Positions 17,241-27,012 of a DNA stretch of 64,000 nucleotides are shown here, piece by piece. The notes beneath the pieces were generated by a model that saw only the letters and a program-made list of their open reading frames with translations, ran no database searches and was not told the origin of the DNA. A program made the position numbers and the translations under genes. How positions within the stretch are numbered: the stretch's first letter is position 1; each line of letters begins with the position of its first letter. Origin of the DNA: Bacteroidales bacterium (GTDB lineage: Bacteria > Bacteroidota > Bacteroidia > Bacteroidales > GCA-2711565); the NCBI GenBank assembly GCA_028280405.1, contig JANQLW010000060.1, forward strand, positions 43,435-107,434, in the 5' to 3' direction.

Positions 17241-19214
17241 TTATTTACTTATAGCTTTTACAGCTCTTCCATAGTAATAGTCATTTCGAATTTTCTTGGC
17301 ACAATTCATATATGCTTCTCTCAATTTAGCATTTGAACTATTTTTAACTTTTGGAGCAAAGGAGTACAACACACCTGATAAATAAGAATCTGAATTAGCA
17401 GTACTTCTCAGGCTGGCAAATATTTTTATCAACTGTGTATCCGTTAAGTTTTTTTGCTTGGCCAATGATTTATACAATCCGGAAGTATAATGGACTGAAT
17501 TAAAACCTGCTGCCTGTTTTAATAACAAATCAATCATTTTAGAATCAAGCTGTCTGGTTTTCAAAACCTTATTTAATGCCTTCATTTTGTAATTGTCGTT
17601 TCCGATATCATCAACATATTCAAAATATTTATCAAACATTTTATCAGAAGCATTTTCAGGATCAAATAATTCAGAGAGTATTTGTTGTTTATAATAATCT
17701 GAATTTAATTGATCTGAAAAGTTTAATAAAGTCATGCGGTCTTCATCATTTAGATCAACTTTCCTGTTAATCGAAAATATGGCAGAAGTCAGGTAATTGT
17801 CATTATCCATTTTTTCAAGTAATGGTAGTACTTCATCTAAAGTATACACATGGTTATCAGATCTGTTGAATAAACTATTCAATAAGTTACTCTTATAATT
17901 ATCAGAATTCATTTCTGCTGTAGATTCCATAATTTTAGCAAATGCAGCTTTAGAAACATTACCTTTTGTTAATAATGAATTATACAGTAAATACTTGTTA
18001 TAGTCTGATTTAATATTATCAGAAATTTTAATAATTTCTTCCACATTCCGACTTGTAAGTTCTTCACCACGAGTGATAAGGTTAATTGCACTTACCATAT
18101 GATGGTCCGATTTCATTTCTCCAATTAAAGGAAGAATTTTATTTATACTATTACTCTTAACCTCAGAGTTTTTGATAAGCTTTTTAAACATTTCCAGTCT
18201 ATAGTGATCAGAATTTATATTTTTAGATAATTCCAGAACTTTGTCAACATTCGCATCACTTAGTGTCCTGTACTCTATAAAGTTATTCAACATCATTACC
18301 AAATAATGGTCTGAACTTAATTGATCAAAATTGTCAAATATTTTGTACAATTGTTTATCGGTTACATCATCATCTTTAATAATTCTTTTTAACACACTAG
18401 AGACATAATGGTCACTTTTTATTCCTTTAATTGCTTGTAAATAGGCAGTCATGACTTTATCACTACCTGTAAATTTATCCAGATTTTTGATTAATAAATC
18501 TGACACATAATGATCCGATTCAAGATGTCTGTCCAATTGATCAAGAATGGTAACCATACCTGATGATTTAATATTTTTTTCCAATAGTAACTCCAAATAA
18601 TATGCTTTCATATCGTCACTATTAAAACTATCCAGTTCATCCAATACGCCACGTACTCCACCTTTTTTATAAAAACGATCTACTCTCGACTTAGCACCGA
18701 TCTTAGAACTCCTAACTATTTGCGGCAATACTTCTTCTAACCATTCTCTTCCATCCGGTTCAAAATCCTTTTTAGAATGACCTACGTAATATTTGCGAAT
18801 CAGCTTACCTCCCACAGATTCAATAATGATTTTACGGCTGCTTCCAAATGAGGATCTTTTAATTTCAAGATACCCGCCTCTTGAAATAGCCTTAATATCC
18901 TTATCATTATCAGCAATAATAATTTCACCGTCAAATCTTACCTGGTAATTACCTCTCCTTCCTAAATATTGGTACTTATAATTACCAGTCCTGTCTTGAT
19001 CATATAAAGTGATCCCCCTAACTCTAACTCCACCATGATTTTGGCTTACCTCTGGAACAGACATAACCATAACAGTCCTGTCTTGATCATGCAAAGTAAT
19101 CCCCTTAACTCCATCAAGGTTTGGGGTTGCCTTTGAAACAGGAACACTCATAAAGAATGCTATCATGATCAACATACCGAATATTGCTTTTCTAAGTGTA
19201 GCTAATTTTTTCAT
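17241..19214 (-). CDS. Secreted protein with about 13 tandem ~34-aa SD[HN]Y repeats (HEAT/alpha-solenoid-like)
   Basis: Signal peptide plus repeating SDHYVSDLLIKNLDKF..., SDHYVSSVLKRIIK..., SDHYLVMMLNNFIE..., SDNYKSNLLNSLFN... units. Confidence 0.8.
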   Translation of the reverse strand: MKKLATLRKAIFGMLIMIAFFMSVPVSKATPNLDGVKGITLHDQDRTVMVMSVPEVSQNHGGVRVRGITLYDQDRTGNYKYQYLGRRGNYQVRFDGEIIIADNDKDIKAISRGGYLEIKRSSFGSSRKIIIESVGGKLIRKYYVGHSKKDFEPDGREWLEEVLPQIVRSSKIGAKSRVDRFYKKGGVRGVLDELDSFNSDDMKAYYLELLLEKNIKSSGMVTILDQLDRHLESDHYVSDLLIKNLDKFTGSDKVMTAYLQAIKGIKSDHYVSSVLKRIIKDDDVTDKQLYKIFDNFDQLSSDHYLVMMLNNFIEYRTLSDANVDKVLELSKNINSDHYRLEMFKKLIKNSEVKSNSINKILPLIGEMKSDHHMVSAINLITRGEELTSRNVEEIIKISDNIKSDYNKYLLYNSLLTKGNVSKAAFAKIMESTAEMNSDNYKSNLLNSLFNRSDNHVYTLDEVLPLLEKMDNDNYLTSAIFSINRKVDLNDEDRMTLLNFSDQLNSDYYKQQILSELFDPENASDKMFDKYFEYVDDIGNDNYKMKALNKVLKTRQLDSKMIDLLLKQAAGFNSVHYTSGLYKSLAKQKNLTDTQLIKIFASLRSTANSDSYLSGVLYSFAPKVKNSSNAKLREAYMNCAKKIRNDYYYGRAVKAISK

Positions 19215-19397
19215 AACTATTTATATTTTAACATTGTTGAAACAAATATATACTAGGTATTTAAGTAAAAAAAATAGAATGTAGTGAATTGTAAAATGTT
19301 TGTAGTGAACTGTGGTTTAAAATTAGCTCTTCAACTTTTATACAACATTCAATATTCTTCTTGTTACTCTTTAATCAAACTTACTTAATCATAATAA

Positions 19398-19434
19398 AAA
19401 AACCTTTCCAAAAATTTTTGAAAAGGTTTTTTAT
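19398..19434 (-). terminator. Rho-independent-type terminator
   Basis: aaaaaacctttccaaaaatttttgaaaaggtttttt downstream of the SIMPL gene. Confidence 0.6.
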
Positions 19435-19477
19435 TTACTACTTATAATAAAGCTTCTTATAAATCCTTCATTTGAAT

Positions 19478-20179
19478 TTATTTAATTCCAAATCTTACTT
19501 TAAGCTGACTACTAATTTTTATTTTATCATTTCCGGTAGGATGGTATTTATCAGTTAAATAATTATTTACTCTATAATATCCTCCTAATTCAACAATCGA
19601 CAACACCTCTCCCAATTTTTTATCAAGACCTTCCACTAATTTTCTTGCTCTGACTTTTGCATTTTCCAATGCTTCAGCATTTAACTGATCTTCATAATTC
19701 TTGGCTTTAGAGCTGGCAAGCCGTCCAATGGTTATTGAACTAATCCCTCTAATTTTAATATCATTAAAAATTGCATCAACAGTTTTAAATGAGTTTACCT
19801 TTACAGAAAGGCTTCTACTTTGTTTAGCTTTATAGTTACTTCTTAGAAGATTCCCGCTTGGACCACTCCAACGTCTTGTATTACGTTCAGTTTTAATAGC
19901 ATCTCGTGATACTCCTAATTTACGTAAGGCAGATATAAGTTCGGTTTCTACTTCACTAAGGCTAACTTTTTCACGTTTTTTATTAGGATCATAATTTTCT
20001 CTATCATAATAATCGTTTTTATGGTATTCATGAATAGAGATATTTAAAAAGATCTGGTCAGGAGTTATTTCTTTTACCGCCTTACCTGTAACTTCTACAA
20101 ATTTTTCTGATTTTTCATTTTGAGCATAAGTTGTCCCCAAACAAAATAATACAGCTAGTAATAATAATAATTTCTTCAT
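19478..20179 (-). CDS. SIMPL domain (DUF541) secreted protein
   Basis: VTGKAVKEITPDQIFLNISIHE..., LNAEALENAKVRARKLVEGLDKKLGEVLSI. Confidence 0.8.
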   Translation of the reverse strand: MKKLLLLLAVLFCLGTTYAQNEKSEKFVEVTGKAVKEITPDQIFLNISIHEYHKNDYYDRENYDPNKKREKVSLSEVETELISALRKLGVSRDAIKTERNTRRWSGPSGNLLRSNYKAKQSRSLSVKVNSFKTVDAIFNDIKIRGISSITIGRLASSKAKNYEDQLNAEALENAKVRARKLVEGLDKKLGEVLSIVELGGYYRVNNYLTDKYHPTGNDKIKISSQLKVRFGIK

Positions 20180-20306
20180 GTTCTTAAGTATTAAATTAAG
20201 GATTCATATAATAAGGCAAATATATACTAGCTGAGTTTTTTGCAAAAACGAAATGAAGTGAACTGTTGAATGATTGTAGTGAATTGTAGATATAAATATC
20301 TGAACA

Positions 20307-20340
20307 AAAAAAGCAGCTCTCCATTATGGAAAGCTGCATG
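20307..20340 (-). terminator. Hairpin terminator
   Basis: aaaaaaGCAGCTctccattatggaaAGCTGC downstream of the 20388 gene on the minus strand. Confidence 0.5.
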
Positions 20341-20387
20341 TTTATAATAGATATGAATGATAGAATCAATAGATGTTGTTTACACTA

Positions 20388-21989
20388 TTAATTCACGGAG
20401 ATACATTTTACCATTCCTTTTTCGGGAGATGCTAAGAACAAATTATCCTTGCTATCTACGATCATAGGAATATAAGAACATCCTTTAACCAATTCTTCAA
20501 TACCAGCAATTTGTTTAGCTCCATCTTTACTATAAATCTTGACTCTGGTTGGATCTTTCTCAACGGTTACAATAGCACCATTTGACAAGTAAGCAACACT
20601 TACAGGATTACAACATCCCTGGAATTCGTCGATGGCTTTTCCTCTTTGTCCAAAAGCTACAATTTGTTTACCGCTAAAATCATAAGACTGCACTCTGAAT
20701 GCTCCTAAATTAGCAACTAATACTTCGTTTTTATCATTAACGCTAAAATCCAGTATACCACAACATGGACGCATCCCTTTTATTGTAGATTTGTACGCTC
20801 CGTTTGTTTTATCAAAAATGGCAATCTTTGCCTGACGGACATCTGCAATAATCAAATTTTCACCTACTATTCTTGCTCCGGTAGCTGTAATGATATCTTT
20901 AAGTTTAAACGAATTTACCTTTTTACCCTTTGCCGAATATACAACACATTCAACACCTACAGGATTGCGACGTTCAACTTCTCTCCCTCTGTATTTAGTT
21001 TTAACGACTTCTGTTAATCCCGCAAGTATATATACTTTATCATCATCACCCACTGCTAATGCGCTTGGTTTACCAGATAATTCAGTTTTGAAGCTTCTTA
21101 CAGATTTTCCATTAGAAGCCAGAATCTGAACAGAACCATCCTGTTTCAAAGCACAGATATTATCATTTTTAAATACACCTAAATAAGCTATGCCTTTATG
21201 AATTTTTTTATCAAAGCGATTTCCTAATTTATAATTAACGTTCTCAGCTTTAATAATGTTTTCAATTCCAATATCCGTAGTTTTAAGTTGTTCAACTTTA
21301 GCACGTAAGTCTTTAAATAATTTAGAATCCTTAAATTTTGGATCTAGCTTACTCAGTAGTTCTTCAATAGCTTTTGGGCCTTTTCCTCTGGCCATTCCGG
21401 ATACAAGAATTAAAGAATATGGAGATGCTGGGTTTTCATCCACAAACTTTGTTTCCAATTCAACATGTCTTGCCTGAAGTTTATTAGATAAATCAAGATA
21501 TTTATCTAATAGATCACTATCAGGATTTTTACCAGCAGCAAATAGTTTTTCTCGCATTGCTTTAAAGCCATACTCTTTATCAAATGCTTCGGCTACTTTT
21601 TCCTTTTTTGCCTGAAGAATGTTTGCATCTTCCTGAACTTTTCCACCCTTAATCTCGTATTTCTGTGGATTATTAATATCACCTTTAAAGGTCATCTTTG
21701 TATTCTCAAGGTATAGGCCTGCATATAAATATTTATCTCCCTCAATAATGGCTATCTGAGCCTGCATTGGATCTGGATAATCACCTGTAAATATAAATTT
21801 ACCATCTTTAATGTCGGCAGTATCCTGCTTGAGCCCCTCAGAACCAAATATCATTAGTTGAACCTTTCCGTCTTTAATACCTTCAACAGTACCATTTAGA
21901 CTAAATGGAGACTCAGGAGTTTTATTACACGCTGCAAATACAGTGATTACAAGCATAAGTAAAGCCAATAGTTTTTGTTGTGTTTTCAT
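20388..21989 (-). CDS. Lipoprotein with N-terminal DUF4369-like domain and C-terminal NHL/6-bladed propeller-like domain carrying two Cys-Cys motifs
   Basis: Lipobox VFAACNK; DUF4369-like SLNGTVEGIKDGKVQLMIFG; propeller-like repeats with RPCCGILDFSV and FQGCCNPVSVAYL. Confidence 0.7.
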   Translation of the reverse strand: MKTQQKLLALLMLVITVFAACNKTPESPFSLNGTVEGIKDGKVQLMIFGSEGLKQDTADIKDGKFIFTGDYPDPMQAQIAIIEGDKYLYAGLYLENTKMTFKGDINNPQKYEIKGGKVQEDANILQAKKEKVAEAFDKEYGFKAMREKLFAAGKNPDSDLLDKYLDLSNKLQARHVELETKFVDENPASPYSLILVSGMARGKGPKAIEELLSKLDPKFKDSKLFKDLRAKVEQLKTTDIGIENIIKAENVNYKLGNRFDKKIHKGIAYLGVFKNDNICALKQDGSVQILASNGKSVRSFKTELSGKPSALAVGDDDKVYILAGLTEVVKTKYRGREVERRNPVGVECVVYSAKGKKVNSFKLKDIITATGARIVGENLIIADVRQAKIAIFDKTNGAYKSTIKGMRPCCGILDFSVNDKNEVLVANLGAFRVQSYDFSGKQIVAFGQRGKAIDEFQGCCNPVSVAYLSNGAIVTVEKDPTRVKIYSKDGAKQIAGIEELVKGCSYIPMIVDSKDNLFLASPEKGMVKCISVN

Positions 21990-22520
21990 TTGTAATTTGT
22001 TTAGTTAAGGTTATAATACGATTATATGTATTTATAATTCTATACATTTCTTGCAATAAAAAATGGATCATTCATCTTCAAGTAAGACAAATAATATTTT
22101 GATGGGATCGTAAAACAATAAAGCATAATTGGGTGCTAAACAATTAAGCATGCTTTATCTAGCGTCAAAAATAGATTAAGTTTAATCAAGAATCAATCTA
22201 TATTATTAAGATAATAAACATTGACCTTTTCAGATGTATGATAATTCTTAAGGCTAGCAAACGTTCCAGCCATACCATAAACTAAAAAACCCGGAAACAT
22301 CCTAAGATGATCCCGGGTAAAATATATGCATTATCAAATCATTCATATAAAATTTTAGCTGCTACCGGAGCAACACCTTTACTGCTATGCCCAACTCCTG
22401 GTACCAATTGAATCGTCGAGTTGATTGGAGTATTTTAGGTAAAAATACTCCATACCTTCCGGGAAGAGAGGCATGCAGCATTTAGTTACATAGTTGCTAA
22501 AAGCAATTCATCATAAAGTA

Positions 22521-23987
22521 TTATAGATCATTTTGTATTAAATTCGGATTAGCATCAACTTCTGATTGCGGGAATAACCAATTCCAACGACTGGTTCCAT
22601 AAGCTTCATATTTAGTTACGCAGTACGATGATTTATGGTTTGAGTCTTCTCTATCCAAATCTTGCTCTAAACGCTTAAGGTCGAGCCATCTGAAACCTTC
22701 ACCCCAAAGTTCAATGCGGCGCTGAAAATAGATCTCATCAAGAAGGTCCTGGCCAGAATTAGTTGACAGCACATATTCAGGGTCACGATGATTAGCCAAT
22801 ATAAATAATACATCTCGGGCAGCATCTTCCTGACCTAACTTAGCTAAAGCTTCAGCTTCTATTAAAATACCTTCTGAAACACGGGCATGCGGTACGTCAC
22901 CACCACTGTTCGAAACACTCTTGGCAAGAAATTTAGAAGAAGTATAGGGCCTTACCTTGCCTGATGGAGGGGTATAACCATGATCTCCATCTTCCCAGAA
23001 ATTAGCCTTTCTAATATCGGTATCACTCATGGCATGAAATAATCTGTCAAGGATAGCCTTTGGATTATTTCTTATTGTAGAAGCATTAAAATTAGGTGAG
23101 ATCACAGCAAAGAACGAACCGAAAGTATTTGATTGTTCATCAATTCTTATGGTTCCCCATAGCCATTCCTTATTTTCGATATTGTTAAAGCCGGAAGTAT
23201 ATTCATCGGCTGACATCAAGTAATCATTTTTAAATTCCGAAGCATAGGATGCAGCTGCAGCCCAGTCTTCCATCGTTAAAGCAACCCTGGCCCTAAGCAA
23301 TTGAACTGTACGCTGGTCAATATGCGATTTAAAAGCTCTTTCTTTCCCTTCCAGTTTATCATAAGCCAAATCCAAGTCACCTGTTATCTGAGCATAAACT
23401 TCTTCAACGGTTGCTCTCGCTTGTCCTTCGGTACTTTGAGCAGATAATACCAGGGGCACTCCCAATTGAGAATTTGTTTGCCCGCCAACATATTTGCTTC
23501 CATAAAGCTGAATAATAATAGAGTATGCCCAAGCCCTAAGTGCGAGGGCTTCTCCCTCAATCTGCTCAACTAATTCAGGATTATCCGGTATGCTTTCGAT
23601 ATTATCCAGAATCATATTACAGTTACCAATTAACTCATAATAATGTTCAAAAACAAATTCATTCCATCTATGAGTTGCGTTGGTATGAGCTCTCCACCGG
23701 TAAGCATCTCTGATCCTGCTATGCGATCCTGTATGTACATAATCTTCACCCATACCGTCAATACCAATCATAATAGCCTGATGGCCACCATAATTATTAC
23801 CTCCATACCTCTTGAAGATGATATAATAAGCTCCGTTTAATGCCGTATAAGCATTAGCGGCAGAAGAAAAAACAGTCGTAATACCTCCGGCATCCGTCGG
23901 CGCAGTATCCAAAAACTCTTTGTTACATGATACCAAAGATAAAACAATGGCAAATATTGAAATTTTAAATAATTTATATCTTTTCAT
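22521..23987 (-). CDS. SusD/RagB-like nutrient-binding lipoprotein
   Basis: Lipobox LVSCNKEFLDTAPTD, EGEALALRAWAYSIIIQLYG, RRIELWGEGFRWLDLKR. Confidence 0.95.
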   Translation of the reverse strand: MKRYKLFKISIFAIVLSLVSCNKEFLDTAPTDAGGITTVFSSAANAYTALNGAYYIIFKRYGGNNYGGHQAIMIGIDGMGEDYVHTGSHSRIRDAYRWRAHTNATHRWNEFVFEHYYELIGNCNMILDNIESIPDNPELVEQIEGEALALRAWAYSIIIQLYGSKYVGGQTNSQLGVPLVLSAQSTEGQARATVEEVYAQITGDLDLAYDKLEGKERAFKSHIDQRTVQLLRARVALTMEDWAAAASYASEFKNDYLMSADEYTSGFNNIENKEWLWGTIRIDEQSNTFGSFFAVISPNFNASTIRNNPKAILDRLFHAMSDTDIRKANFWEDGDHGYTPPSGKVRPYTSSKFLAKSVSNSGGDVPHARVSEGILIEAEALAKLGQEDAARDVLFILANHRDPEYVLSTNSGQDLLDEIYFQRRIELWGEGFRWLDLKRLEQDLDREDSNHKSSYCVTKYEAYGTSRWNWLFPQSEVDANPNLIQNDL

Positions 23988-24004
23988 AATTTTAAATCTT
24001 TATA

Positions 24005-26860
24005 TTATAATGTGACATTTATACCGAAAGAAATGATTTGAGAAGGTTGGTATTTTTGGCTGATAGTACCCGAATAATTTTGTGTGTTATCCATTCCTTT
24101 GCGATGATTCCAGGTTTTCAAATTTTCCCCGCTAATGTATATTTTTGCTTCACTTATAGAAAGTTTATTAAGCATGCCCTTCGGTAAATTATAAGCCAAA
24201 GTAATATTGGATAATTTAAGGAATGATCCATCTGTTAGCCAACGTGAATCCGTTACATTATAAGTTGATCCTGCTCCCATTACTAATCTGGGAACTTCCG
24301 TAATATCACCGGGTGCTTGCCAACGGTTTAACATATCCAGATGTAAGGCATCACCAGGTGAATTTAAATTCATTAAAGTTCTGTAAGCCCCATCATATAT
24401 TTTACCACCTAAAGCATAAGTCATTAATACTGAAAAGCTAAACCCTTTATATTCCCAAGTGTTCAAGACACTTCCATAAGCATCGGGTATTGCAGATCCG
24501 GAGTAAGCATATTTTGCGTTATTAAAATTATTGGTAAGTGATATTCCGTCAATAACGATCACTTCACTACTTTCTGTATCATCTGCAATCCAGAGGCCTT
24601 CTCCGTTATCAGGATTAACTCCATACCACTGCCTCAACCAATATTCATACCTTGAGACGCCTACAGTATATTTTTTTGTCCCGGTAATTATTTCTTCCTG
24701 AGGAAGTTTTTTGATTTCATTTTTTAACGTCGTGAAATTTATGGCCATGTTCCATCTCAGATCAGATGCCTTTATGATATCTCCGGACAAGAATATTTCA
24801 AGCCCACTATTATCCATCTCACCAATATTTGCTGTGTATTCCTTTAATCCACTGGATAATGGTAAAGGAACATCAAACAATAAATTTGAAGATCCTTTTC
24901 GATAATATTCTATACTACCTCTTAGCCTTTCAAATAGTTCAAATTCAATACCAAAATCAAATGACACGCTTGTTTCCCAGGTTAAATCCTCGTTTCCAAG
25001 AGTTGCACGGGTTACACCACCTTCGGTAGCATTGTTATTTCCAAGGTCGTATAATGCCTGCCATGCATACCAGCCGATACCGGCATCTACACCTAATTCT
25101 CCATAGGATGCTTTAATTTTTAGCTTATCAATAAACGTGAGCTCTTTCATAAAATCCTCACTACTCAAGTACCAGCTTGCTCCAACTGCAAAAAAATCAT
25201 CCCATCTGCTTTTCCTGCTAAAACGTGATGATCCATCTCTCCGATAAGAAAATGAAGCAGAATATTTATAGTCATATGAATAATTGATACGTCCAAAATA
25301 ACTTTCACCCCGATATTTATCAAACTCCGAAGAAAGCTCCGTAATAGTTGTATAATTTATCAATTCAGTATTTCCGGGTGAAATCTGGCCTCTTTTTTCT
25401 CCTTCGAAGTCATCAATATCCCTTATTAATGTTTCATGGCCCAGTAATATTCCAATTTTATGTTTTCCAACCTCTTTATCATAATTCAACAATTGATTAT
25501 AAGTAGCATTAAATACTTTGATAAAGTTTTTAGCAAGTCTACCACCAGGTGCACCATCGCCTATAATAGGATTATCGGATGTAGAATTATAATTATTCCT
25601 GTATTCTAAACTTGCATTCGCAGTAAATTTAAAATCCTTCAAAAATCTAATTTCACCATATACATTTGCCCGAATGCGCTGATTATTATTTAAGATTTTA
25701 TCCCATAAATTTTCTGCAATAAAATTACGCCCGATATCAGCTCCGGCCCCCCTATCATCACCTAAACTATACATTCTATTTCCGTCGCCATCCAAAATAT
25801 ATTCACCGGTAGTTAAATCATGTTGATGAACGGTATATATGGGCCCCATATACCTGGAACCCCGGATCGGATTAATAAAAGAGCTACTACTACCATCACT
25901 TATACCACTGGTTTTTACACTAGCAGCAGATAGTTTTGCACCTGTTTTAAACCATGGGGTTACTTGACTATTAATATTGCTATTTACTGTTAAACGTTTA
26001 AAAGAGGTATTTAAAATATACCCATCATCATCCGTATATCCCAGAGAAACATAGTAATCTGTAAAATCATTTGCACCACTATAGGTCATGTTAACAGTAT
26101 TTCTGATCCCAACACGAGAAATTTGATCAAACCAGTCTGTATCTTCGGCCATTAAAGGGTTTAATTTTGCATTTGGATTTAATTCTCCATCAACCCCAAC
26201 CAATTCATTATTAGGAACATCATAAATATTATACTTTAATTCATCAATGATACCATCTTTACCGGCTTCCAACCCTGATGCCCATCTGCTGGCTTCTTCC
26301 ACAGAAAGGCCTTCATCATCCATATAGAAGTTACGCAGGCCTTCCCACATCAATTCATAGTATTCTTTAGGTTCTAAGCGGTCATATTCAGGGATCCCCC
26401 TGGTTGATAAGCTTTGTGAATAGCTTATTGTTAATACCGGCTTACCTTGTTTCCCCTTTTTTGTAGAAATCATTATGACTCCATTAGCAGCACGATTTCC
26501 ATAAATAGCTGCAGATGCACCATCCTTTAGTACTGTCAAAGATTCAATATCGGCAGGATTAATATTTTGCATACTCCCTAAGTATTCAGCACCATTGAGA
26601 ATAATAAGCGGAGCATTTGATGCATTCATCGATCCAAAACCTCTAATACGAATAGAAGGAGTGGAACCCGGCTGTCCATTAGGAGAATTTATAGTCACAC
26701 CCGGAGCAACACCTTCAAGTGCCTGCATTGCATTTGATACCGGCCTCTTTTCAAGCGCTTCATTATCAACAACAGAAGCAGAACCGGTAAAAGCTGTTTT
26801 TCTGACTGTTCCATAACCAACAACTAAAACTTCATCCAAACTACTGGCTGAAGTTTGCAT
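24005..26860 (-). CDS. SusC/RagA-like TonB-linked outer-membrane protein, N-terminally truncated (no signal peptide, STN or carboxypeptidase-D domain)
   Basis: LDEVLVVGYGTVRKTAFTGS TonB box/plug, NAPLIILNGAEYLGSMQNINPADIESLTVLKDGASAAIYGNRAANGVIMISTKKG. The ORF starts only 8 residues before the TonB box; an out-of-frame ATGAAAAAAAACAAAAAG lies 26 nt upstream. Confidence 0.85.
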   Translation of the reverse strand: MQTSASSLDEVLVVGYGTVRKTAFTGSASVVDNEALEKRPVSNAMQALEGVAPGVTINSPNGQPGSTPSIRIRGFGSMNASNAPLIILNGAEYLGSMQNINPADIESLTVLKDGASAAIYGNRAANGVIMISTKKGKQGKPVLTISYSQSLSTRGIPEYDRLEPKEYYELMWEGLRNFYMDDEGLSVEEASRWASGLEAGKDGIIDELKYNIYDVPNNELVGVDGELNPNAKLNPLMAEDTDWFDQISRVGIRNTVNMTYSGANDFTDYYVSLGYTDDDGYILNTSFKRLTVNSNINSQVTPWFKTGAKLSAASVKTSGISDGSSSSFINPIRGSRYMGPIYTVHQHDLTTGEYILDGDGNRMYSLGDDRGAGADIGRNFIAENLWDKILNNNQRIRANVYGEIRFLKDFKFTANASLEYRNNYNSTSDNPIIGDGAPGGRLAKNFIKVFNATYNQLLNYDKEVGKHKIGILLGHETLIRDIDDFEGEKRGQISPGNTELINYTTITELSSEFDKYRGESYFGRINYSYDYKYSASFSYRRDGSSRFSRKSRWDDFFAVGASWYLSSEDFMKELTFIDKLKIKASYGELGVDAGIGWYAWQALYDLGNNNATEGGVTRATLGNEDLTWETSVSFDFGIEFELFERLRGSIEYYRKGSSNLLFDVPLPLSSGLKEYTANIGEMDNSGLEIFLSGDIIKASDLRWNMAINFTTLKNEIKKLPQEEIITGTKKYTVGVSRYEYWLRQWYGVNPDNGEGLWIADDTESSEVIVIDGISLTNNFNNAKYAYSGSAIPDAYGSVLNTWEYKGFSFSVLMTYALGGKIYDGAYRTLMNLNSPGDALHLDMLNRWQAPGDITEVPRLVMGAGSTYNVTDSRWLTDGSFLKLSNITLAYNLPKGMLNKLSISEAKIYISGENLKTWNHRKGMDNTQNYSGTISQKYQPSQIISFGINVTL

Positions 26861-27012
26861 AATAATAGCTTTTTGTTTTTTTTCATAAATTTGTGGTGTT
26901 AATTTTTAGTAAATATTTGTTAATTAACCTGCTGGCGTCGAAAACTTCAGGTTATTAATAATTTTTATTAAAATACTCAACGGGGAACTTCGGTTCCTCG
27001 TTCTTATTCCCA

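Noticed and set aside
17241-19214. CRISPR-like or DNA-level tandem repeat
   Set aside because: Repetition is at the protein level only; nucleotide units are too diverged and there are no constant spacers.
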